Source: Campanula takesimana | Taxonomy: Eukaryota > Streptophyta > Magnoliopsida > Asterales > Campanulaceae | NCBI GenBank assembly: GCA_026119855.1 | Contig: JAOWBW010000044.1 | Coordinates: 310,001-374,000 of the forward strand | Length of the DNA stretch: 64,000 nucleotides | Direction of reading: 5' to 3' | Shown here: positions 53,871 to 64,000 of the stretch, in pieces | Position numbering within the stretch: position 1 is the first letter of the stretch | Layout of the letters: the number at the start of each line of letters is the position of its first letter | The notes under the pieces: generated by a model | The model's input: only the letters and a program-made list of their open reading frames with translations | Database searches by the model: none | Told to the model about the DNA's origin: nothing | Position numbers and translations under genes: made by a program

Positions 53871-55682
53871 ATGGCTGGACACTTCAAGGATAAATCAAGT
53901 TTATGGTATCTCGATAGTGGGTGCTCAAGGCACATGACCGGAGATATCAATCTATTGGAAGATGTCCGTGAAGAAAAAGGTCCATCAGTAACCTTCGGAG
54001 ATAATAACAAATGAAAGACTGTAGGATATGGAGTCATCCGCAAATGAAAAATCACCATCCAAGAAGTCTCTCTAGTTATTGGACTACAACACAATCTACT
54101 CTCAATATCTCAGTTCTGTGACAAAGGATTGCAATGCCACTTCACTTCAAATTTCTGTCTCATCAAGGATGGCACATCCGGCGTCACCTTGCTTAAAGGG
54201 ATTCGTAAGAAAAATGTTTATATTGTTGATTTTACTTCATCTTGCATTTCTTCTAATCTCTGTTTTGTAGCAAAGAATGTTAGCGAAAATAGTTGGCTAT
54301 GGCACAAAAGACTAAGTCACTTAAACTTCAAGTATCTATCCAAGATTGGAAGAGAAAATCTAGTTCGTGGTCTACCCAAAGTAGCTGATCACCACGATGA
54401 GAAGTGCACAGCATGTCAACTAGGCAAACAACCAAAGGCGTCTTTCTCCAGCAAGACGACACCTTCAACTTCAAGATGTTTGCAGCTGCTACATATGGAT
54501 CTGTTTGGACCTGTTACTACCGCAAGTATTGGTGGAAATAGATATACCTTAGTTGTGGTAGACGATTATTCAAGATATACGTGGGTTGAAATGATGATCT
54601 CAAAGGATGATTGCTATGACATTTTGACCGCACTCTTTAGACAGCTCCAAACACAAAAGGAAGATGACATCGTTAGTGTTCGATCCGACAACGGTACAGA
54701 ATTCAAGAACAACGGTGTAGCTCAGTACTGTGATGACCATGGTATTGACCACAACTTCTCTGCTGCTGGAGTTCCTCAACAAAATGGTGTTGTGGAAAGG
54801 AAGAACAGAACGTTTATAGAGGCTGGAAAGACTATGATTGCTGAAGCAAAGCTACCACAATACTTTTAGGCTGAAGCTGTCAACACAGCATGCTTCACTC
54901 AAAATAGATCCCTCATCAACAAGACCTACAACAAAACTCCTTATGAACTTTGGAGAGGAAGAACCCCCAACATAGCATACTTCAAGATATTTGGATGCAA
55001 ATGCTTCATACTCTACAACGGTAAAGACCATCGAGGTAAATTTGCTCCAAAGGCCGATGAAGGTATATTTATTGGGTATGCTAAACACTCAAAAGCTTTT
55101 CGTGTATTTAATAAAACCACTCTTAAGATAGTTGAATCTGTCCATGTTACTTTTGATGAACATTCTCTCCTTGAGCCACATATGGCTCCAAATGTTGCTG
55201 ATGATTTTGTTGAGCTTAATGAGACAGGTACAAATCAACCACAAAATCAATCAACTCAAAGAAATCCATCTACCTCAACTGCACCTCCATCTACCTCTCA
55301 TGAAGCACCAGAAGCTACCACATCTGCTGCTACCTCAAATGGAGTTGAAGTTGAAACACCCATCAATGTGGAAGAACCTATCCCTCAAATTAATTATGAT
55401 TGGGAAGGCACAAATGAGGTACCACTAGAAGATTTACAACCACCATCAACTCAACCAGATATACCTCAAGAAGTTCGTGAGGTTAGAGATCACCCAATTC
55501 AGAATATCATTGGTGATTTGCATTCTGGCGTTCGAACAAGAAGATCAAACTATGACGCACTTACCGCATTTATATCTCAAGTTGAACCCAAGAAAGTTGA
55601 TGAAGCACTCCAAGACTCAAGTGGGTTGTTGCTATGCAAGAAGAGCTCAACCAATTTGAAAGATGCAAAGTTTGGACCTTAG
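53871..55682 (+). pseudogene. pol: C2+ protease and integrase, broken
   Basis: The frame shows the protease motif LWYLDSGCSRHMTGD near 53905. In-frame stops follow near 54012 and 54046. From 54129 the HHCC region (WHKRLSHLN, CTACQLGK) and the integrase core (HMDLFGP, RSDNGTEF, and the Glu of QNGVVERKNR) are readable. A TAG at 54867-54869 stands where the core helix normally has Trp. The C-terminal part (FGCKCF, FIGYAKHSKAFRVF) continues in the same frame to 55682. The frame then fails by one base near 55635, just before RT. Confidence 0.9.
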
Positions 55683-57106
55683 TTCCAAGGCCACAAGATC
55701 AAGGAGTGATTGGTACAAAGTGGGTGTTCCGAAACAAGATGGATAAGAATGGAAGCATCACAAGGAATAAAGCTAGGTTGGTTGCACAAGGATACAGACA
55801 AGAAGAAGGCATTGATTATGACGAAACTTTTGCCCCCGTTGCAAGACTTGAAGCTATAAGGATATTTTTAGCTTATGCCTCTTTCAAAAGATTCAAGTTA
55901 TATCAAATGGATGTGAAGAGTGCATTCCTCAACGGTGAACTTCAAGAAACAGTCTTTGTTGCTCAACCGCCCGGATTTGAAGACCCCAAATTTCCAAATC
56001 ATGTCTACAAACTCCGTAAAGATTTATATGGACTCAAACAAGCTCCACGTGCATGGTATGATACTCTATCTAAATTTCTCTTAGAGAAAGGCTTCAAGCG
56101 TGGTAAGATCGACACAACTCTATTCATTGCTAAATATCATGATCATACTTTATTAGTTCAAATATATGTAGATGATATTATTTTTGGTTCTACTAATGAA
56201 TTGTTGTGTAAGCGATTTGAGAAGCTAATGAAAAGAAATTTTGAGATGAGCATGATGGGAGAATTAACATTCTTCCTTGGACTTCAAATTAAACAATGTG
56301 CTGAAGGCATCTTCCTCAATCAAGCAAAGTACACAAAGGACCTTATCAAAAAATTTGGACTTGAAAATGCAAAGGCATATGACACTCCTATGGCTGTTGG
56401 TAACAAGTTAGATAAAGACTTGAAAGGTAAAAAGGTTGATCAAACCTTATACCGAGGTATGATTTGTTCTCTTCTTTACTTAACTGCTAGTAGACCAGAT
56501 ATCATGTTTAGTGTTTGTGTTTGTGCTCGTTATCAAGCGGATCCTATAGAAGCACATCTTATTGCTGTTAAACGTATTATTCGATATCTATCTGGGACTA
56601 TTAACCTTGGACTTTGGTACTCCAAAGATTCAAATTTTGATCTTATAGGTTACTCAGATGCAGATTATGCAGCATGTACAATAGACAGGAAAAGCACAAG
56701 TGGAACTTGTCATTTCCTTGGAAATCGACTCGTTTCATGGGCAAGCAAGAAACAAGCCTCAGTCTCTGTATCTACCACAGAAGCTGAATATATAGCTGCT
56801 GGAAGCTGCTGCTGCCAAGTGCTCTGGATGAAGCAACAATTGGTTGACTACGGAATCAACGAAGAAAATTGTCCAATCTATTGTGACAATACATCTACCA
56901 TTACTGTCTCCAACAACCCTGTCATGCATTCAAAGACCAAACACATTGATATCAAGTACCACTTTCTCAAGGATCATGTGGAAAAAGGTAATATCCATCT
57001 AGAGTATGTGAGTACTGACAATCAAGTTGCAGATATTCTCACCAAGGCTCTTGATTCGAAGAGATTTAGGTATCTTAGAGGAGAAATGGGCATACTAGAA
57101 CTTTAA
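55634..57106 (+). pseudogene. pol: C2+ reverse transcriptase and RNase H
   Basis: 490 codons. Copia RT motifs: [41 protein letters not shown] and YVDDIIFGS, with both catalytic Asp present. RNase H follows with [23 protein letters not shown] and ADILTKAL. The domains themselves have no internal stop. They can only be reached through the broken integrase frame, so the whole is a pseudogene although RT looks recent. Confidence 0.92.
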
Positions 57107-57811
57107 TTACTTGTCCATATATTTTGATTGTGCTAATGTCTTATGTTTTATCCAAGTTCAAAACCAAGTAGGTCACGGTCAACACCCTTAACGGTAAAGC
57201 AATCACGGTCGATGCATTAAAATCCATCAGGTATACTGACCGCATCCTTGTTGACCGCAAAATGCTCCGACTGCATGAAAGAATGAAATTTGTTCAAAGG
57301 CTTTGTAGAAGCCTACCGCATGGAAAAATGATGCCATTGGTTCACTGCTTTATAGAAGCTTTTCTTGACCAAGGTAACACACTTGACCGCAAAATCTACG
57401 GTCAAGCACCTGACCGCAAAAAGCTAGGTGACCAGGTAAGTGTTTCTAACTTAGCAAATTTTTAGGATCATCTTAGTCATCCAAAGGGGTAATTCCGTAA
57501 TTTCCTCTTTTCCCTCGTTTTCATTTATTTCAAATCATTTGCAATTAATTTTATTCCTTATTTATGTCCGCCGTCACTATCCATGCATTTAAATGTGAAA
57601 GGACAATCAAGGTCAATCTCCTGCACATTTGCAGAGTTAACCGTCCACTTCTCTTACACAAACCGTTCCACTACCTCCTCAACTCCACCTCTCTGCACAA
57701 CCTCCTTTTTAGAAACCCTCTCTCTCTCTCTACTCTCTATCTCTCTCTAGTTCTCTCTCTACAAACCCATTTCATCTCAAATCATTCGCCATTTATTTTT
57801 TCTTTATATAA
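57107..57811 (+). other. C2+ region between pol and the env-position gene
   Basis: GACCG and CGGTC words recur at 57174-57430 (at least ten). A CT-rich run (57718-57760) precedes TATATAAATGG at 57806. No gene. Confidence 0.6.
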
Positions 57812-60800
57812 ATGGCCCCCAAATCATCCCAACCAACGAAATCATCCAAGAAATCGCTAGAACTACATTTTGAAGACACAATGGTATGATTTCTTGACCC
57901 AAAACTCTACATTTTCAAGTTCTATATTTCGGTTTTGGCGGGTTAAACCCATTTGATATTTTTGTCAAAATTCTTTATATTCCTGGGTTATTTTTGGTTC
58001 TAATAATGATTATTTATTGTTACTTTGATAATTTTGGGTTCTCTAACATGTTTAGATTCGAATTTGGCTTGATATTTCTATTTATGCCATAAAAGTTTTT
58101 GAAGCTTTTTGGTTAACTATGCCCTTTCATATTCTGTGAGTTATATGTTTTTGATGATGAAATTGTTGGTATTTATGCGTATAATCGGTTTTTGTGCACA
58201 TTTTGGTGTATTTTTTATGGATTTTCATGCTCTGAATCGTTTTCTGAGTTCTTCACTATGAACAGTATCTTCGTGTTCTTATGGTGTTCTTCGTGTTCTT
58301 GAGATTTCACTTTTTGATCCTTAAAATTCATTACACATAGTAATATGGTGTTTGTGCGTGTTTTTAGAGTTTTCATTAAAATATTTCTAAGTATCTTCTT
58401 GTCCACCGCACTCTCTATCTACCGTGTACCAATCGACCGCATTATCTGATCATTCGACCGCACCAGTGTTACTAACTTCTAAATGTTTTAGGAGGAGCAA
58501 TCATTTATTCCTGGATGCGTTATCAATTATGAAGATCTTCAAAATGATGCCATTGGCCATCATATTATCAAGAGGATGAAAAAGTCAGGCATTCTCCATT
58601 ATTTCACTATGAATCAAACCAGTCACTACCCTGCCGCTGTAGGTGAATTTTACTCTACCGCTAGAGAAGTTAAGGGAAGAGATGAGGAGAACAAACCTCT
58701 CAATTGGATTACAGCTGAGGTTTACGGTCAGAAATTTGAAATTGACTACACCGACATCGCTGCCACTCTAGGTCTGGACATAGACGTTGATTCTCCTGAG
58801 TCTCTGACTAGTGAAGAATATGATGGTCTTGCAATGAGATTGGTTGATTCTACCGATGTCTGTAAGCCTTACCGCAAGACTTTTCCTGAGGTGATGTACT
58901 ACATTGGTCACCTGGTTGGCCACGGTCTGCTCTGCAAAAGTGGCAACCATGGAAACTTTAACACCACTCAATGGCACTTGTCAACCGCAATCTACTTAGG
59001 AAGAAAGATGAACTGGCCTAAGATTCTTTATGACTTGTTAGTCGACCACATCAATGACTACAAGAAGCAGCTATCTGAAAGAGCCCCTACCAAGTATAAG
59101 AGGAACTCCAGGTTTCTCTCCATGATCTTCAAGTTCATTCCTGAAACAAGAAGAGCTATTGGCAAAGACAAGGATGCCAAAGTCACTATCTCTTTATCCA
59201 AAGTCTTTGATGTCAAGACTATGAGATCCACTTTCCGCAACAGATTTGGTGATACTCAGTATCAAGAATATCTGGCTCGTGACCCCAAAGAACCCTATGT
59301 TGCTCCACACTATACCAAGGCTGTAAGAATTGCTCTGGGATTTGATGCTCCTGATAAGTCCACATCAGTTCATGATGATGATGATGAAGAAGCTGAGGAC
59401 GAGGAAGAATCTAGAAGAAAGGTCAAAGGCAAATGAATTGCCAGTACATCGACCGCTCCTCCCAACCCAAGACAATTGACTGGAGTGATTATCAAAGAAT
59501 CTTCAACGGTTAAGCCTCCTTCCAGAATTCCTCCTGCCGCACCATTGAAAACCAAGTCTATCGCTCCACTCTCTAAATCAACGGTCTCCAAACCAGCTGT
59601 GTCATCTCCGACCGTTCCATCCAAATCCTTCAAAACAAAGTCTTCTGCACTCCCTGCTTCGTCTCAGGGGGAGAAATCCAAGAAAAGAGATTTGTCTCTA
59701 AGTCCTCAACAAGTTTCCAAGAAGACAAAGGTTTCCAGACCTCCTCCATCGACCGTTTCTCCTGATTTTACCCCATCTGGTTCACCTACTCAGGGCGACC
59801 GTGAAGATGTTATTGAGATTGCTCCACCCCAGTGCCTGAAAAGGCAACCAATTTCTAAACCAACACTTGGTTTATGAACCTACAGATGAAGAGGTAGAGG
59901 TTGTACCTAATGATGAATCAGAACATTCTGATGATACTGCTGGTGATAATGTTGAGGTTGATAAGGGTATCAACGCTGATAGCCCGGTTTTTAGTGATGA
60001 TGATGTTCCTGAAAATGTTGAAAAGCGTCTTGAGAATGAGGGTCACGGTAAAAAAGATGACCATGAACCCAGTGACCGCGCAGTTAATGATACTAGTAAT
60101 TTGACCATGTCTCCAATCAGGCGGTCCATTTCTGAACCTCCGGTCGATCAAATTGCTCATTTATTGACCGCCGTGGAAATGCTTACACAAATCAATCTGG
60201 ATTCCCAAACCCAGATTTCAAAGCTGGTCAGCTTTGAAATCTCTGAGCTGAAGTCTGCCAATTCAGTGCTTAAGGACCATATTATTGCTCTTCCCTCTCA
60301 ACTGATTGAGACCATTAAGGGGAGAGAGAGTACGTATCAAAGGCTATATCAGATGCCCTCTCCGGTCAAGCAGGCAGCAGCTCTTCGAGGCCCGGTCAAG
60401 CTGGCAGCTCTACTTCTACCGCTCTTGTTGCTCCAAGTGCCTTCATGGTAACTCCGAACTTTATGAAAAAATCTTTCCTTATTCAAACAAGAGCCATCAT
60501 GAAGTGCTTTTCAAAGGAAGTCTTAAAAGCCTCGGTAGACATCTCAAAATCTATGGAGGATGTTAAAGATGAACTCTCTCTGGAAGTAAAGAAAGTAAGA
60601 ATGTCGGTGGAAAAAGATGTTGATATTGCCCTAAAATCCGCTATGACAAATCTGAATGAAAGCTTGAGTAGGAAATTGGAAGCATTCAAACAAGCCATGA
60701 TTGTCCACACCAACCGCCTCAATGACCAATCAAATAAAATTGATTTACTGTCCAATCGAGCTAACACTGTGCTGAACAGAATCAACCGCCACGGTAATCT

Positions 60801-60972
60801 AGTTACAAATCAAGAGGCAGAAGCAGGCCACGGTAATGTGAATGCTCAGGGTGAAGATGATGAAGATGGAGTGACGGTACCTATTCTCATCCCCGGTCTC
60901 TCCATGCCCTCTTACCGCTTTCCCTTCTCAAATCCAACTGAAGATGATCTCCATACTTTCGACCGCTTCTAG
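57812..60972 (+). pseudogene. C2+ env-position gene with an apparent intron
   Basis: ATG at 57812 opens 24 codons (MAPKSSQPTKSSKKSLE start) to 57883. A GT-AG intron (57884-58491) leads in frame into EEQSFIPGCVINYEDL at 58492. The next 315 codons hold a domain like that of plant transposon proteins after pol in Sirevirus-type elements (TAEVYGQKFEI, a DIAATLGLDID helix, TTQWHLSTAIYL), ending in an acidic tract. A TGA at 59434-59436 interrupts it; the same frame continues as a Ser/Pro/Lys-rich stretch to 59877. One-base shifts near 59865 and between 60340 and 60445 lead to an acidic region and a coiled coil ending at 60972. It lies where retroviruses carry env, but I see no clear signal peptide or membrane segment. 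Function unknown. Confidence 0.75.
57884..58491 (+). other. Putative 608-bp intron in the C2+ env-position gene
   Basis: Donor ATG|GTATGA, acceptor AAATGTTTTAG|GAG, and a textbook branch-site sequence TACTAAC at 58470-58476, about 15 bases before the acceptor. The interior is T-rich with many stops in all frames, and the reading frame is kept across the join. Confidence 0.7.
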
Positions 60973-61416
60973 ACTATCCTCTACCGGAATCTTTAACCAT
61001 ACCATTTGAACTGACCGTGTGTGGTCATGTTAAAACAATTTGTTGATGTTTGTCTCAAAACAATTTTTATTTTTTGTTTGGGTCAGTAAAACTTTAATCT
61101 CTCTTTTGTCTGCACTCCCCTCACTTTAATGGTTATATTTTTGTGGAGTGCCTTTTGAATGTTTGTTTGATGCATTTGCTTACTTATTGTTATTTTCTCT
61201 AAAAATGCACTCAAACCTTATATTTCTATCTTGCTAGGATTAGAATTTATTTTATCTTTTTAGGCTGATAGAAATCTATGACATTGGCTTAGAGTGTGCA
61301 TTGACTTGGGGCATGAAATTAATAAAATATTATTTTCTTGAAAACATGTTATTACCAAGTATAATGAATTAGCCTTTGTTATAGTAGGTAATGGTCTCAA
61401 TCAAATAGGGGAAGAT
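60973..61416 (+). other. C2+ 3' non-coding region and polypurine tract
   Basis: T-rich, no gene. It ends in AATAGGGGAAGAT directly before the LTR. Confidence 0.75.
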
Positions 61417-63004
61417 TGTTGGGTATGCTTATTATAAACCACTCCTATTACCTAGATTTGATTGATCCCATGACCTAATTTTATCTTTTGTGGACTTTAG
61501 GATATATTGTAAGAAGTGTTAAACTTCATTTTTAGAATAGTCCATTTTGATAGTATAGGCTTTAGATTGATAGGCTGAAAATTTTCTAAGTCTGGAATTT
61601 TTGTGATCAAGACCTTGACCGTGAATTCACTTGACTGTGGTAGACCACCTGACCGTGGAAGACCACTTGACCGTGAATCACTTGACGGGAAGTCAGTGAC
61701 CGTGAGCTTTATGGCATACCTTGACAGGTCACATTTGACCCCTCGACCGCAAGCCACTCGACCATGAGGTCTTGACCGCAAATGATGAAGTTGTCCAAGA
61801 AACCCAAGTTTGTTCAAACTTAACCATGGTCAAACTATGGTTAGTATAGAACGTTGTAGAACTTGGATCCCAAGTAATTCAAATTTGAATTCATCTAAGT
61901 GGGACCACCTCTTATCTGCAAAAAGGGACAAACTCAGAATGAGCTCCAATCAGAATTCAACAGCTCATTGTCCTTCAACTTGGAGCCCAAGTATTTCCCA
62001 ACAGCTATTTTCTCATTCAAGGCTATAAATAGCCCTTAAAGTTCTTCATTGAAAACAGCTGAGATTCTAAGAGAGAAATTGCTGTTGAAATACTTGGTGA
62101 TTGAAGATCATACTCAAGATTTCCAGAATCCTTTGAATCTTCAAAGAACTCACCTTCAAACCTTCAAAGATCTCCAGCAACAAACAAGTCATCTCAAGCC
62201 TTGTAAACACTTAAGATTCATTAGGCTCTACAATCACTTAGATTTTAAAGAGCTTCTGATTCTTACACACACACTCACCCCAATTGATCAATCACATAGA
62301 TTGAATCAAAAGGGATACACTGGTCTAAGTCTAGGATTTATTCTTCATAGAAATTAGGTGTTGATTCAAAGCTTCATCTCTGTAATCTGTACGCTCAAGA
62401 ATCAATATATACCTCCATTCAAAATCCAAGACTGACCATCTTGGTAAAGGACGTAGATCTTTTAACAGATCGAACCTTTCCAAATACTTGTGTCATTTTA
62501 CTTTCTGCAAATTTACTTTCAAGTATTGTTCATCTTGTTCTTTATTGTTCATATTAATCTTGTTTGTCGTTTAGTGTTTGATCTTTCAGATATTCAAACG
62601 TATTGTGAATTGTATTTGTTTGTTCTCCACATTGCCTTAGTTAAAATCTGACTAACTTATCTTTTGCCAAAACTTCTAAGACAACAACTTTCAATCTCTC
62701 AACCATCTGACCGCAAATTTCTGACCGCAAACCACTTGACCGCATCTCACTCGACCGGAAAACTCTTGACCGTGAGTGAGCTATTCTTAAGAGATTTTTA
62801 TCAAAACAACCTTATCTTATTTCTATCGAAAACTTCCGCTGTGCATATTACACCTTGACCGTGTGGTTTATTACTTGACCGCAAAACTCAAGATTGTAAG
62901 CACTTGGTTGAATTTTGAAAAAGGGTTGAAGTTTTAAGTAGGCTATTCACCCCCCCCCCCCTAGCCTCCTTTCTCATACCCTTGTTGTGTCTTTGGGACC
63001 AACA
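61417..63004 (+). repeat. 3' LTR of C2+
   Basis: 1588 bp. TATAAATAG at 62024-62032. It differs from the 5' LTR by a longer C run near 62950 and scattered substitutions. Target duplication GAGCC follows. Confidence 0.95.
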
Positions 63005-64000
63005 GAGCCGACGGCGGATCTTCGGATGCAGCCTGTGCTTTTGATCTTGGAGAAGGGTGTGTTGTATTGCAGAAACATTGGGATTGGCCGTAACTCTGCT
63101 TATAGAGTTAACATATTGGCGTTGCCCGCTATAACTCAGCCGGGTGAGTCTAGCATATTGAATCTTTTTCCTTTTCTCTAAGACTTCCTTCAGAATCTCG
63201 CTGTGAGTTCTAACAAGAATCATCAAATTCATTCATATCATCGGAGCCTTCATTTAAAACCAAGAGGCCTTTTGACTGGAAGTGTTGAGGGACCATTGAA
63301 GTTTGATCCCTTTCATGGAGCCATAAGACTACTCCCAAATTGCATTGCTCGGGTACCACTGCCCAAAAGCTTGTTAATTGCGAAGCCCCAATATTGCCTT
63401 TTTCTTGTATCACTGTAATGCCGTAGCCCAAAATATTTGTAGATTGCGAAGCCCCTTGAGACCTTTCGGTATGAAGCTTCAAATGTTGCTGGGGACATTG
63501 AAGTGAATTGCTTCTGCCGAGGGAGCCTTTAAAATTTGATCGTACCCCCTAGAGTGACACCATTGATTAGGAGTGGAACGAGAAGGGCCTATCCTTGATC
63601 TGGGGAACAAGTATGAGCATACATGACAAGAAGGTGCTTCTCGACATTCCTTTTGAGAGACTTTGAGGATAGTCTCACACATCTTTCTTGAGCGTAGCCC
63701 CTAGGGCTTATTGATTGTCAAATGAAGCAAAAGAAGCCCTTGTTCTTGAGTCATATAGCCCCTAGGGCGTCACCATTTGTTGAGCAAAGCAAGAGTGACT
63801 CATCCTCGTGCGAGGGAACAAACATGAGAGGACATGGCAAAAGCTACTCCATTTCTCAGGAGCCTTTCGGCGTACTTTAGAACCACATACTTGAAGAAGC
63901 TTTGAAAACTAAGACACATGTTGTTGCTATTTGCTGCCCAAGCCAATTGACTAGCTAGGGATTATTTGTGCAACCTCGTGCCCTTTTATGATGGGCTCGT
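63005..64000 (-). other. T- upstream piece, to the window end
   Basis: Reversed match to T+ about 26321-27318, including the GGGGCT words. No gene. T- continues past base 64000, where its gag and 5' LTR should be. Confidence 0.9.

Larger units (their letters stand above)
49837..63004 (+). mobile_element. C2+: Sirevirus-like Ty1/copia element with an env-position gene, 13.2 kb
   Basis: LTRs 49837-51421 and 61417-63004; flanks GATCC and GAGCC, while T+ shows GAACC at the unoccupied site. Order: primer site, long gag, protease, integrase, RT-RNase H, then a further gene before the 3' LTR. Large size, a long Gag with two knuckles, an extra 3' gene and a word repeated in the LTR all fit the Sirevirus group. 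Pol and the extra gene carry several stops and frameshifts. Confidence 0.93.
34012..64000 (-). mobile_element. T-: sister of T+, minus strand, interrupted by O+ and C2+, running off the window
   Basis: Pieces 34012-36418, 49346-49836 and 63005-64000 match, reversed, T+ 26321-30630 in order. The 3' LTR, polypurine tract, short 18-bp array and hairpin C are in the first piece. The insertion into the G- LTR is preceded by TCCTC at 34007-34011; the other copy of the duplication is off the window. No coding region is visible in these pieces. Confidence 0.92.

Noticed and set aside
58215..58406. Small minus-strand frame after the pol of C2+
   Set aside because: It lies within the putative intron, is low complexity, and has no domain.

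Overview
The window is repeat-dense nuclear DNA from a large-genome flowering plant, probably a dicot. It is a nest of LTR retrotransposons inserted into one another. I see no ordinary single-copy host gene, rRNA or tRNA gene, CRISPR array or bacterial operon. The case rests on Ty3/gypsy polyproteins with a second RNase H (Tat/Ogre type), Ty1/copia polyproteins with UBN2-type Gag and CX2CX4HX4C knuckles, tRNA-complementary primer sites, polypurine tracts, paired LTRs with TG..CA ends, and target-site duplications (TSDs) that survive at most junctions.

Layers, oldest first. G- is a decayed minus-strand Ty3/gypsy element. Its pieces are 33741-34011 (part of the 5' LTR), 30631-33567 (gag and protease), 14902-17881 (RT, RNase H, integrase), 12633-12887 (pol end) and 6962-7635 (probable 3' non-coding part). 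Inserted into it are: A+ (1-6961, plus, 5' part off the window); C1- (7636-12632, copia, minus); solo LTR S1- (12888-14901); T+ (17882-30630); and T- (34012 to beyond 64000, minus, sister of T+). Nested deeper are solo LTR S2+ in T+ (20550-24575), and O+ (36419-49345) and the Sirevirus-like copia C2+ (49837-63004) in T-. T+ contains an almost empty version of the T- target region, so the O+ and C2+ insertion sites can be reconstructed within the window.

How the parts relate. A+ carries pol. T+ and O+ carry no protease, RT or integrase, only a short Gag made of a coiled coil and a zinc motif with no visible capsid core. A+, T+ and O+ share the polypurine tract and small conserved hairpins in the 3' region, and T+ and O+ share a tRNA-Arg-type primer site. 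A+-like elements could therefore mobilise T+ and O+ in trans (inference). Three elements carry an extra gene that is neither gag nor pol: a DUF7745-like gene antisense in A+, an intron-containing plant-mobile-domain gene antisense in O+, and a sense env-position gene with an apparent intron in C2+. Each of these three also has its own short CG-containing word repeated near the LTR TATA box and again near the extra gene: CGCGCGCC triplets at about 30 bp spacing in A+ (and T), CCGTACGG in O+, and GACCG in C2+.

Most coding regions are broken by stops or frameshifts, so few of these copies can be autonomous now. Expanded tandem arrays occupy the region upstream of the 3' LTR in A+, T+, T- and O+. 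All calls come from reading the sequence; no database search was run.
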